Part shown: positions 1 to 6,713 of the stretch, one piece after another
How the letters are laid out: each line of letters opens with the position of its first letter
Position numbering within the stretch: the stretch's first letter is position 1
Assembly (NCBI GenBank): GCA_027022065.1
Contig: JALVZS010000015.1
Span: 7,492-15,542, forward strand
Direction: 5' to 3'
Origin: a bacterium
GTDB lineage: Bacteria; Thermosulfidibacterota; Thermosulfidibacteria; Thermosulfidibacterales; Thermosulfidibacteraceae
Length of the DNA: 8,051 nucleotides
Notes under the pieces: generated by a model
What the model was told of the DNA's origin: nothing
The model's database searches: none
The model's input: the letters and a program-made list of their open reading frames with translations, nothing else
Program-made: the position numbers and the translations under genes

Positions 1-179
1 GGGTCATAAAGATACTCAGGGCCTCTGCTGCAAAGTTTGCCCTAATACCTAGGGACGTCACTGCTGGAGAGTTCACAAAGGTTGTTCAGCGCATTCCTAT
101 AAAGATAGCCGTAGAGGATAAGGACAGGAGCCTTCTCATTCCAGGGATGTCTGTGGAGGTGGGAATACTAAAGAAGTGA
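1..179 (+). CDS. HlyD/EmrA-type membrane fusion (periplasmic adaptor) protein, C-terminal end only
   Basis: Only the last 58 codons are in the window. The first full codon is at position 3 and the stop is TGA at 177-179. The visible protein includes [20 protein letters not shown], then IPIKIAVED and [11 protein letters not shown]. This matches the C-terminal beta-barrel end of HlyD/EmrA-type adaptors, where 'FTKVVQRVPVKI' and 'PGMSVEV' are hallmark segments. Family members sit in the inner membrane and periplasm and link an inner-membrane exporter (MFS, ABC or RND) to an outer-membrane TolC-like channel, usually for drugs or toxic compounds. The exporter partner is not in view; it would lie upstream, or elsewhere, because the next gene downstream is convergent. 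The 3' end overlaps the convergent GGDEF-EAL gene by 12 bp. Which HlyD subfamily it belongs to cannot be settled from this fragment. Confidence 0.8.
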   Translation, partial: VIKILRASAAKFALIPRDVTAGEFTKVVQRIPIKIAVEDKDRSLLIPGMSVEVGILKK

Positions 180-2240
180 AATTAGTCCTACGAAGTCCAT
201 GGGCTTGGCCAGGTAAAATCCCTGCACAGCATCACAACCCATATCCCTGAGTTCCTGTATTACCTGTTTGTTCTCCACCCCCTCTGCAATGCACATAGCT
301 CCCATGGAGTGGGAGAGATCTATGATGGTCTTTACGATTCTCCTCACCTTGGTGTTTTCAGGATCCAGCATTTTTATTATGAAATCCATATCTATCTTCA
401 GGATATCCACCTCAAGGTCAACCAAGTGGCTGAGGTAGGAGTACCCCTTGCCGAAATCGTCAATGCCTATTTTAAATCCCAAGTTCTTAAGGCCATTTAT
501 TATTGATGATGCCTTTTGGGGATCCTCAAAGGTGGCGTCCTCTGTTATCTCAAGCACTATATATTGGGGATTGATGTTGAAGCGCTCGGCCATGTAGGAG
601 AACCTGTGCATGAGCTCAGGTTCAAAGAACTGCTTTGGGGATAGGTTTATAGACACCCACAGGTTTTTGAAGCCTTTCTCTCGCAACCTTGAGAGATCCC
701 TTAGGGCCTGTTCCGCTACTAGGTGGCCCAGGTCTGTTATGAGGTTGTTCTCCTCCGCCACGGGTATAAACTCGGCAGGTGGAATCATGCCTTTTTTCGG
801 ATGGAACCACCTGGCCAGCGCCTCTATGCCTGATACCTTAAGGGTGTCCGTGTCAAATATGGGCTGGTAGTAGTTCTTTATCTCCCTGTTAGATATTGCC
901 CTTTTTAGCTCCTCCCTTATCTTCAGTTTTCTTTCAAGCTCAGACCAGAGCTTTTCGGAGAAGAGCAGGTAGTCCCTGTTTTTGAGCTTGGCGAGATACA
1001 GCGCTATCTCGGCCTTTTCCACAAGCTCCTCGGCAGAGGTTCCATCCACTGGGAAAAGGGAGGCTCCCATCTGAGGATAGAGCTCTATAGCCATGTCTTC
1101 ATGGTGTAGGGTGATGTTCAGCACCCTTCTGATCTTATCCAATATGTTGGTTATCTTTGAGGTGTCCTTCACCCCTGATACTATCACCAAGAACTGTTCC
1201 TCGCTGAGTTTCCCCACAAGGTCGCTTACTCTCAGGTTCTTCAGTAACCTGTTTGATACTTCCTTTAAGACCCTTTCCTTGGCACCTTGGCCCATGATCA
1301 TGTTCACATTCTCAAGCCCCTTCATGTCCAGAACGACAACAAGTATGTAATGTCCCTCTCTTTGGGACATGGCCAGCATCTTCTCCATCTTTTCCGTTAC
1401 AAGGGCCCTTCTGGGAAGACCTGTGACGAGATCGTAATACCTTATTCCCACGAGCTTCTGCTCTATAAGCTTAACTTCTGTGACATCCCTTGCGGATAGT
1501 ATGGGTCCTTCAAGCCCTATCTCCTCCCAGTTATCTGGAAGCTGTATGTGTACCTCAAAGAACTTTCTCCTTCCGTTGAGCTCCACTTCTAGGGAGGTGG
1601 ATATGGCCCTGTCTCTTTCCTGGAAGACGGCTGATAGCATTTCCTTGAAGCTCTTTATGCTTTCCTCTGTGAGATGGTGAGATAGGACCTCCTCAACGCT
1701 TCTCATCAGGAAATGGCTTTCGGGCATGCCGACGATGTTCTTCACCGATGGGCTTATGTACCTTATCACCCCCTCTTTATCCAAAAGGCAGATTACATCG
1801 CTGATGCTGCTTAATATCTGATTCGTTCTCTCCTTTCTGAGGTTTTCCTCCTGTAAATGCTCCTTGGTGAAGTCAAAGCCTATGGCAAGCACGGCCCTTC
1901 CATCCTCAAGCTCAATGGTGAAGGCCAGGTCGTATATGTATGCCACCTCTCCATTTTTCTTCCTTACGGGCAGGTGGGAGTAGGCCTTAGGCTCGTTGTA
2001 TCCCTCGTAGAGCCTCTTTAGCACCATTCTTTTGACCATTTCTTTTGTTCTTTCATCTGCCATGAGGTCCCAAATATAGGTGCTCTTCAGTTCCTCCACA
2101 GTGTAGCCGAACTTTTCCAGGATACCCGGTGATACATAGAGTATCTTCTCTCTGTATATGGCTATAAAGGTATCTGGGTGGTTGAGTAGCAGGTTTACTA
2201 TCTTGAGCTTGTGGCTTGTGGTAAGCTCCATGAGATCCAT
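168..2240 (-). CDS. PAS-PAS-GGDEF(degenerate)-EAL protein, probable c-di-GMP phosphodiesterase
   Basis: This 690-aa protein has no evident signal peptide or membrane segment, so it is probably cytoplasmic. Domain order is PAS (about 15-125), PAS (about 140-255, ending in the usual RDVTE), GGDEF (about 265-430) and EAL (about 445-690). The EAL domain keeps the catalytic and metal set: E473-A-L, N532, E564, D594-D595, K615, E653 and Q673. It should therefore hydrolyse c-di-GMP to pGpG. The GGDEF signature is SEEQF at 346-350: both glycines are lost and the catalytic Glu is Gln. D305 and N313 of the metal and GTP site remain, and the upstream RxxD I-site (R337-V-S-D340) is intact. Cyclase activity is unlikely, but nucleotide sensing is possible. 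The start is ATG at 2240, with AGGAGAG (2252-2246) 5 nt upstream overlapping the stop of the chemoreceptor gene, so the two are probably co-translated. The 3' end overlaps the convergent adaptor gene by 12 bp. Confidence 0.93.
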   Translation of the reverse strand: MDLMELTTSHKLKIVNLLLNHPDTFIAIYREKILYVSPGILEKFGYTVEELKSTYIWDLMADERTKEMVKRMVLKRLYEGYNEPKAYSHLPVRKKNGEVAYIYDLAFTIELEDGRAVLAIGFDFTKEHLQEENLRKERTNQILSSISDVICLLDKEGVIRYISPSVKNIVGMPESHFLMRSVEEVLSHHLTEESIKSFKEMLSAVFQERDRAISTSLEVELNGRRKFFEVHIQLPDNWEEIGLEGPILSARDVTEVKLIEQKLVGIRYYDLVTGLPRRALVTEKMEKMLAMSQREGHYILVVVLDMKGLENVNMIMGQGAKERVLKEVSNRLLKNLRVSDLVGKLSEEQFLVIVSGVKDTSKITNILDKIRRVLNITLHHEDMAIELYPQMGASLFPVDGTSAEELVEKAEIALYLAKLKNRDYLLFSEKLWSELERKLKIREELKRAISNREIKNYYQPIFDTDTLKVSGIEALARWFHPKKGMIPPAEFIPVAEENNLITDLGHLVAEQALRDLSRLREKGFKNLWVSINLSPKQFFEPELMHRFSYMAERFNINPQYIVLEITEDATFEDPQKASSIINGLKNLGFKIGIDDFGKGYSYLSHLVDLEVDILKIDMDFIIKMLDPENTKVRRIVKTIIDLSHSMGAMCIAEGVENKQVIQELRDMGCDAVQGFYLAKPMDFVGLISLL

Positions 2241-2245
2241 GGCAG

Positions 2246-2252
2246 CTCTCCT
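2246..2252 (-). promoter_or_regulatory. Ribosome binding site of the GGDEF-EAL gene overlapping the chemoreceptor stop codon
   Basis: On the minus strand AGGAGAG lies 5 nt before the ATG at 2240 and shares bases with the TAG stop (2253-2251) of the upstream chemoreceptor gene. Only 10 bp separate the two coding regions. This fixes the start and points to one transcript with translational coupling. Confidence 0.75.
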
Positions 2253-3855
2253 ATACGGTGAAGCCGTCAGTTAGACCCTTCAGCTCTTCAACCTTATTAA
2301 CCACGTCCTTTATGCTGTCTGTTATGTCAATCAACGCCTTTGACGCCTCCTCCACGGCTATGTTTATCTCGTGCAGACTTTGAGATACCTGGGATGTGGC
2401 CGTTTTCTGCTCCTGCAATGCCTGGTATATCTCCTCCACTCTGGTTCTTGTGTCGGAGCTTCTCACCTTTACCTCTTCCAGCATCCTCATGGTCTCCTCT
2501 GCATACTGGGACACCTTTAGGATGCTTTCAGAACTGCGGGATACGCTTTCAACATAGTCCTCTATGCGGCTGCTGATGCCCCTTATGATCTCTTCAATAT
2601 TTCTGGTCTGTGCAGTTGTTTTTTCCGCAAGCTTTCTCACCTCATCTGCCACAACGGCAAATCCCCTTCCGTGCTCGCCAGCCCTTGCCGCCTCAATGGC
2701 TGCGTTGAGGGCAAGGAGATTGGTTTGGTCTGCTATCTCGTTTATCACAGATACTATGCTCTTGATAGCTTCCGCCTGGCTGTGGAGGTCCTTTATGTTG
2801 TAGGCAATGGCTTCAAACTCCTCTTTCACCCTGGCGATTTCGCTGGTGAGCGTGTTGATGTATTCATAGCCCTTTATAGCCGTTTGCTTATTCACCTCGG
2901 CGTTTTCCGTAACCGCCTGGGCGGTGTTTTCATGTTCCCGAGCTGTTCTTTCAAGCTCCTCAGCTGTTGCCGCAAGGGTTGCGGTGGTTTGGGAGGTTTC
3001 CTCAAGACTTGCAGAGAGCTCCTCAGATGCCGATGAGACCCTTGTAACGGAGTCCTGAACGGCCTGGACGCTATCCTTAACCGTGGTAATCATATCTTTC
3101 AGTGTGTCCATGAACCTGTTGAACCAGCCCGTTGCCTCTCCCAGCTCGTCGTTGGAGCCCTTTTTAAACCTGAACCTGAGGTCTCCCTTTCCCTCTGCGA
3201 GCTCTTTGAGACCGCTGGAGAGCTTTTTAGAGGTTTCAGAGATCCTACTGGAGAGCACAAGGGCAATGGCAAATCCAATTATGAAGTTGATAACCATTAG
3301 CGCTATGGTGAAGCTTGTTATCCTTTTGCTTGATGATGCCTGCTGAACGAATTCTCTATCAAGGGCCTGAAGTATAGAGTTCTTTGTCTTCTCAAGCCTT
3401 TCGGATATGGCATCTCCCTGGGACATTATTTGGTTGAACTCTTCACTCTGAGATAGAGCACGGTTGACTCTGACAACGGCTCCCGATGCAGAGGCAAGGC
3501 CTTTTCTGTATGCCTTTATCATGTCCGATATTCTTGAGACTTCTTTTATAAGCTGGCGGTTGCTGGTGTTGTTCTTTAGGTCTTTAAGGCTGTTGGTGGC
3601 CTTCCCTGTGAGGCTTACTGCTTTATCCATGAGGTCCTTTCTTCCCGTTATAAGGGACATGCAGGCGTATTTTGATGACTCCTGTATGAGCTTGTTTGCC
3701 TCCTCAATGTTTCTTGATATGTGCTGCTGCACTATCCTTAGTTTGTCTGCTGTCCTTCTCATTCTAACAATATTTGATATGGTTACGGTTAGTGCGGCAA
3801 AGCTCAAAACCAGTATTATGAAGATAGAGCCCAGAATCTTAAATCTTATACTCAT
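2251..3855 (-). CDS. Methyl-accepting chemotaxis protein (transmembrane chemoreceptor)
   Basis: This 534-aa protein has the classical MCP layout. It has a TM helix at about 7-27, a periplasmic segment of about 150 residues (28-179), TM2 at about 180-202, a HAMP domain at about 203-256 (with GDL at 224-226 and DELGE at 236-240), and a long cytoplasmic signalling coiled coil. The hairpin tip that binds CheA and CheW is unmistakable around 376-411 ([20 protein letters not shown] followed by [17 protein letters not shown]). Glu-Glu pairs in the flanking helices (278-279, 285-286, 299-300) are candidate CheR/CheB methylation sites. The periplasmic part looks all-helical, like four-helix-bundle sensors, without Cache-type features; its ligand cannot be predicted. 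No C-terminal CheR-tethering pentapeptide is present. GGAGGTG lies 5 nt before the ATG at 3855. It heads an operon with the GGDEF-EAL gene, so chemosensory input and c-di-GMP breakdown are co-expressed. Confidence 0.95.
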   Translation of the reverse strand: MSIRFKILGSIFIILVLSFAALTVTISNIVRMRRTADKLRIVQQHISRNIEEANKLIQESSKYACMSLITGRKDLMDKAVSLTGKATNSLKDLKNNTSNRQLIKEVSRISDMIKAYRKGLASASGAVVRVNRALSQSEEFNQIMSQGDAISERLEKTKNSILQALDREFVQQASSSKRITSFTIALMVINFIIGFAIALVLSSRISETSKKLSSGLKELAEGKGDLRFRFKKGSNDELGEATGWFNRFMDTLKDMITTVKDSVQAVQDSVTRVSSASEELSASLEETSQTTATLAATAEELERTAREHENTAQAVTENAEVNKQTAIKGYEYINTLTSEIARVKEEFEAIAYNIKDLHSQAEAIKSIVSVINEIADQTNLLALNAAIEAARAGEHGRGFAVVADEVRKLAEKTTAQTRNIEEIIRGISSRIEDYVESVSRSSESILKVSQYAEETMRMLEEVKVRSSDTRTRVEEIYQALQEQKTATSQVSQSLHEINIAVEEASKALIDITDSIKDVVNKVEELKGLTDGFTV

Positions 3856-3860
3856 AGCTC

Positions 3861-3867
3861 CACCTCC
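3861..3867 (-). promoter_or_regulatory. Strong ribosome binding site of the chemoreceptor gene
   Basis: The minus strand reads GGAGGTG 5 nt before the ATG (3855-3853), close to a perfect anti-16S match. This supports the chosen start. Confidence 0.75.
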
Positions 3868-3896
3868 GTAGAGCCATAAAATAAAAAATAGTTATA

Positions 3897-3911
3897 AAGT
3901 TTAGAAAACTT
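3897..3911. repeat. Perfect 6-bp inverted repeat in the chemoreceptor leader
   Basis: AAGTTT-AGA-AAACTT is a perfect inverted repeat with a 3-nt spacer. It lies between the predicted transcription start and the ribosome binding site of the chemoreceptor gene. It could be a protein-binding half-site pair or a weak RNA hairpin. In AT-rich DNA such short repeats can also arise by chance. Confidence 0.4.
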
Positions 3912-3920
3912 CCGAGAAAT

Positions 3921-3946
3921 TTCTTCTTCTTCTTCTTCTTCTTCTT
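3921..3946. repeat. (TTC)8 trinucleotide microsatellite (GAA on the chemoreceptor mRNA)
   Basis: There are eight exact TTC units plus TT (26 bp), with no interruption. Read on the minus strand it is a GAA tract. It starts about 12 bp downstream of the predicted chemoreceptor -10 box and ends 65 bp before the ATG. It would therefore lie in the early transcribed leader, so a change in copy number would alter the leader length or 5' sequence, not the reading frame. No similar tract was seen elsewhere in the window. Confidence 0.9.
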
Positions 3947-3957
3947 GGTTGTCATTC

Positions 3958-3987
3958 AATATATTTCCGCTTCATGCTGTTTGTCAA
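3958..3987 (-). promoter_or_regulatory. Sigma70-type promoter of the chemoreceptor/GGDEF-EAL operon
   Basis: On the minus strand a perfect -35 box TTGACA (3987-3982) is followed after 18 nt by TATATT (3963-3958), 5/6 to the -10 consensus. The predicted start is near 3951, giving a leader of about 95 nt. The DNA just upstream of the -35 box is a run of A and T (see 3989-4006), as in UP elements. No sigma28-like flagellar promoter was seen here, so the operon is probably under housekeeping sigma control. Confidence 0.65.
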
Positions 3988-3988
3988 C

Positions 3989-4006
3989 AAAAATATAAAT
4001 ATTTTT
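3989..4006. promoter_or_regulatory. AT-only palindrome next to the chemoreceptor -35 box, possible UP element
   Basis: AAAAATAT-AA-ATATTTTT forms 8-bp arms around 2 nt and ends 2 bp from the -35 hexamer of the minus-strand promoter. Its position and pure A/T content fit an alpha-CTD-binding UP element or a curved-DNA/nucleoid-protein site. The function is inferred from position only. Confidence 0.4.
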
Positions 4007-4077
4007 TAAAATCTTCCTACTGATTTGATTCAAAATTTATAGTGTTATTATTCCAAGAATGAAAATCCTTTCGCTGG

Positions 4078-4105
4078 TTGGCAGCTCTAACACTGGGGAT
4101 ATAAA
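4078..4105 (+). promoter_or_regulatory. Sigma70-type promoter of the HD-GYP/cysS/SAM hydrolase operon
   Basis: TTGGCA (4078-4083, 5/6 to the -35 consensus) is followed after 16 nt by TATAAA (4100-4105, 5/6 to the -10 consensus). The predicted start is near 4112, giving a leader of about 47 nt. It diverges from the chemoreceptor promoter, with roughly 90 bp between their -35 boxes. A second TTGACA at 4112-4117 has no good -10 partner and more likely belongs to the palindrome there. Confidence 0.55.
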
Positions 4106-4112
4106 TTAAAGT

Positions 4113-4129
4113 TGACAAAGGTTTTGTCA
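4113..4129. promoter_or_regulatory. Perfect inverted repeat at the predicted transcription start, candidate operator
   Basis: TGACAAA-GGT-TTTGTCA is a perfect 7-bp inverted repeat with a 3-nt spacer. It sits just downstream of the predicted -10 box, at about +1 to +18. The same heptamer TTTGTCA also occurs at 3980-3986, covering the -35 box of the divergent chemoreceptor promoter. A dimeric repressor bound here would block the rightward operon. Alternatively the RNA could form a 5'-end hairpin. Confidence 0.5.
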
Positions 4130-4139
4130 GGTGCAAAAC

Positions 4140-4187
4140 ATGAGGCTGGAGGTTTCGGGTGAAGCCGAAGGTGCTCATAGTGGATGA
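4140..4187 (+). CDS. Possible 15-codon upstream ORF overlapping the HD-GYP start
   Basis: ATG at 4140 is preceded at 6 nt by AGGTG (4129-4133) and opens a 15-codon frame ending at TGA 4185-4187. It overlaps the first codons of the response-regulator gene in another frame. Ribosomes translating it would cover the GTG start and GGAGG site of the main gene, so it could tune expression. The peptide ([15 protein letters not shown]) has no recognised character, and the frame may be fortuitous. Confidence 0.2.
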   Translation: MRLEVSGEAEGAHSG

Positions 4188-5268
4188 TGAGAAGGTGAAC
4201 AGGGACTTTTTGAAGCTTGTGTTTCTCTCCTCCGGCTGCGATGTGATTGAGGCGGAAAATGGAAAAGAAGCGGTGGAGAAGGCGAAGAGGGAGAAGCCCG
4301 ATGTGATTATTATGGACATCATAATGCCCATAATGAACGGGCTTGAGGCGTGTAGGGCCATAAAGCAGGATCCCGATACGGTCAACATTCCCATAGTGGT
4401 GGTTACTGCTTTGGGGGATCTAAAGCACAGGCTTGAGGGGCTTGAAAGCGGTGCCGACGAGTTTATAGCCAAGCCTTTTGACAAAAACGAGCTGCTTTTA
4501 AGGGTGAAAAACCTCATAAAGATAAAGCGCTATAACGATCTTTTGAAGAACTACAACGAGGTTCTGGAAAAAGAGGTACTTGAGAGAACAAAAGAGCTGA
4601 GAGAGGCGTATAAGAGGCTTGATGCTGCCTATCTTGAGTTGATAGAGCGGTTGGGAAGGGCGGCGGAGTACAGGGACGATGAAACGGGTGAGCATACCAA
4701 AAGGGTGGGCAAGATATGCGGTGTTATAGCAAGAGCGCTGGGGCTTCCCGACGATGTGGTGAAGCAGATTGAGTATGCTACTCCCATGCACGATTTGGGA
4801 AAGATAGGTATACCCGATAACATCCTGTTGAAGCCTGGTAAGCTTACTCCTGAGGAGTTTGAGATAATGAAGCGTCACACTATAATTGGTGCGGACATAC
4901 TTAAAGGCTCCTCTCATCCCATTATGCAGATGGCGGAAAGGGTAGCTCTCACGCATCACGAGAAGTGGAACGGAAAGGGGTACCCTTACGGGCTTAAGGA
5001 AGAGGAGATACCGCTGGAAGGTAGGATATGTTCTCTTGTTGATTTCTTTGATGCCTGCACCTCAGACAGGGTTTACAGACCCGCAATGCCTGTTGAGAAG
5101 GTGCTGGATATGATAAAAGAGGAGAGGGGAAACCCCTTTGATCCCAAGCTGGTTGACGTGTTCTTTGATGTGCTGGATGAGATCATGAAGATAAAGGAGC
5201 AGTTTCAAACGGATATAGGCGGAGGTTTTAGATATAAGGATATTATGAACAGGAAGGAGGAGAAATGA
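4159..5268 (+). CDS. Response regulator with HD-GYP c-di-GMP phosphodiesterase domain (RpfG-like)
   Basis: This 369-aa cytoplasmic protein has an N-terminal receiver domain (about 3-120) with D9/D10, phospho-acceptor D53, T83 and K105 all in place. A coiled-coil linker (about 125-160) follows, then an HD-GYP domain (about 165-350). The full set of metal ligands expected for HD-GYP enzymes is visible: E175 and H179, H211-D212, H240, H266-H267 and D295. [11 protein letters not shown] (266-276) carries the GYP motif. Family members hydrolyse c-di-GMP to pGpG and/or GMP when the receiver is phosphorylated, lowering c-di-GMP and favouring motility. The start is GTG at 4159, with GGAGG (4148-4152) 6 nt upstream; the receiver fold begins at once, so no longer form is needed. 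No partner histidine kinase gene is in the window. Its TGA overlaps the cysS ATG (ATGA), making it first in a three-gene operon. Confidence 0.95.
   Translation: MKPKVLIVDDEKVNRDFLKLVFLSSGCDVIEAENGKEAVEKAKREKPDVIIMDIIMPIMNGLEACRAIKQDPDTVNIPIVVVTALGDLKHRLEGLESGADEFIAKPFDKNELLLRVKNLIKIKRYNDLLKNYNEVLEKEVLERTKELREAYKRLDAAYLELIERLGRAAEYRDDETGEHTKRVGKICGVIARALGLPDDVVKQIEYATPMHDLGKIGIPDNILLKPGKLTPEEFEIMKRHTIIGADILKGSSHPIMQMAERVALTHHEKWNGKGYPYGLKEEEIPLEGRICSLVDFFDACTSDRVYRPAMPVEKVLDMIKEERGNPFDPKLVDVFFDVLDEIMKIKEQFQTDIGGGFRYKDIMNRKEEK
5256..5260 (+). promoter_or_regulatory. cysS: Ribosome binding site of cysS inside the end of the HD-GYP gene
   Basis: GGAGG lies 4 nt before the ATG at 5265 within AAGGAGGAG. 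The ATG overlaps the upstream TGA as ATGA. Translational coupling of cysS to the response regulator is likely. Confidence 0.7.
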
Positions 5269-6713
5269 GGGTCTATAACACCTTTAATAGAAGGAAGGAG
5301 GAGTTTGTTCCCCTTCAGGGAAATAAGGTGGGCATGTATGTGTGCGGTGTTACTGTTTACGACTACTGCCACATAGGCCATGCCCGCTCCATTCTGGTCT
5401 TTGACATGATCTATAGATACCTGAAGAAAAAAGGTTATGACGTAACCTATGTGCGCAACTTTACCGATGTGGATGACAAGATCATCAAGAGGGCCAATGA
5501 AGAGGGGGTCAGCACCAAGGAGATAGCGGAAAGGTACATTGAAGCCTTTTACGAGGATGTTGATGCCCTTGGCGCTTTAAGGCCCGATGTGGAGCCTAAG
5601 GCCACGGAGCACATCTCCGATATGATAGAGCTTATAAAGAGGCTTGAGGAAAAGGGCATAGCGTATGTGGTGGAGGGGGATGTTTATTACGAGGTGAGGA
5701 AGTTTCCAGCTTACGGAAAGCTTTCGGGGAGAAGCCTTGAGGAGATGATGGCGGGAGCCAGGATAGAGGTGGACGAGAAGAAGAGGGATCCTCTGGATTT
5801 TGCCCTGTGGAAGGCCTCAAAGCCTGGCGAGCCGTGGTGGGACTCTCCCTGGGGCAAGGGCAGACCCGGCTGGCATATTGAGTGCTCTGCCATGTCCATG
5901 AAGTACCTCGGGGAGACCTTTGACATACACGGCGGTGGAATGGATCTTATCTTTCCTCATCATGAGAACGAGATAGCCCAAAGCGAGGGGGCAACCGGAA
6001 AACCCTTTGTTAAGTACTGGATACACAATGGATTTGTGAATATAAACAAGGAGAAGATGAGCAAGTCCCTTGGTAACATCATCCTTATAAGGGAGATACT
6101 TGCCCGCTGGGATGCGGAGATACTAAGGCTGTTTCTCCTTAAGACCCACTACAGAAGCCCCATAGACTTTACCTACGATGTAATGGAGAGGGAGAAGGAG
6201 TCTTTGGACAGGCTATACAGGTGCAAGGAGAAGGTGGAGGAGCTTTTATCAGAAGGGCCTGCTAGTAGGCTTTCCGATGAGGCGAGGGTTGCTGAAAGGA
6301 CCTTAAAGGAGCTACATGAAGGCTTCTTTGAGGCCATGGACGACGATTTCAACACCGCTTTGGCCCTGGGGAAGCTCTTTGAGGCTGCTAGAGAGTTCAA
6401 CAGATTCGTGGACGGAAGCGCCGTTTCCCTTTCTGAGAAAGCTGCGGTTGCCAGGGTTATGGATGCCTTTATGGGTGATGCAAGGGATGTCTTTGGGATT
6501 TTGACCCACTCTGCCTCTGGCTGGTTTAGGATTCCCGATGAAAAGTTGCCTTTGCCCAGAGAAGAGATAGAGAGGCTGGTGGAGGAAAGGGCAAGGGCCA
6601 GAAGGGAAAAGAACTATAAAAAGGCCGATGAGATAAGGGAGTATCTAAAGAGCAAGGGCATAATCCTTGAGGACAGGCCTGACGGAACAACGGTATGGAG
6701 GCTTCAAGGCTGA
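5265..6713 (+). CDS. cysS: Cysteinyl-tRNA synthetase
   Basis: This 482-aa class I aminoacyl-tRNA synthetase charges tRNA-Cys with cysteine using ATP. Its length is normal for bacterial CysRS. The HIGH motif is at 36-39 (within [10 protein letters not shown]) and KMSKS is at 264-268. The zinc ligands that select cysteine are visible as C27 (YVCGVTVYD), C207 (WHIECSAM), and H232 and E236 ([10 protein letters not shown]). The C-terminal part (about 310-482) holds the DALR-type helical anticodon-binding region and the usual small basic tail ([17 protein letters not shown]). The start ATG overlaps the HD-GYP stop and has a good GGAGG site. No T-box or other leader precedes it, since it begins inside the upstream gene. 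Its expression therefore depends on the promoter before the response regulator, unless an internal promoter exists. It overlaps the next gene by 19 bp, or by 4 bp if that gene starts at the alternative CTG. Confidence 0.98.
   Translation: MRVYNTFNRRKEEFVPLQGNKVGMYVCGVTVYDYCHIGHARSILVFDMIYRYLKKKGYDVTYVRNFTDVDDKIIKRANEEGVSTKEIAERYIEAFYEDVDALGALRPDVEPKATEHISDMIELIKRLEEKGIAYVVEGDVYYEVRKFPAYGKLSGRSLEEMMAGARIEVDEKKRDPLDFALWKASKPGEPWWDSPWGKGRPGWHIECSAMSMKYLGETFDIHGGGMDLIFPHHENEIAQSEGATGKPFVKYWIHNGFVNINKEKMSKSLGNIILIREILARWDAEILRLFLLKTHYRSPIDFTYDVMEREKESLDRLYRCKEKVEELLSEGPASRLSDEARVAERTLKELHEGFFEAMDDDFNTALALGKLFEAAREFNRFVDGSAVSLSEKAAVARVMDAFMGDARDVFGILTHSASGWFRIPDEKLPLPREEIERLVEERARARREKNYKKADEIREYLKSKGIILEDRPDGTTVWRLQG

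Noticed and set aside
4112-4140. TTGACA at 4112-4117 as the -35 of a second promoter for the HD-GYP operon
   Set aside because: At 16-18 nt spacing the sequence is AAAACA-like with no credible -10. The hexamer is better explained as one arm of the perfect palindrome.
3856-4158. c-di-GMP (GEMM) riboswitch or T-box in the divergent region
   Set aside because: No conserved GEMM core or T-box sequence was recognised. The leaders are short and AT-rich, and cysS itself starts inside the upstream gene, leaving no room for a T-box.
4017-4959. Minus-strand open frames (4017-4517 and 4498-4959) opposite the response regulator
   Set aside because: They lie antisense to a clearly conserved receiver/HD-GYP gene, their translations are low-complexity Ser/Phe/Leu-rich shadow sequence, and no ribosome binding site or family motif is visible.
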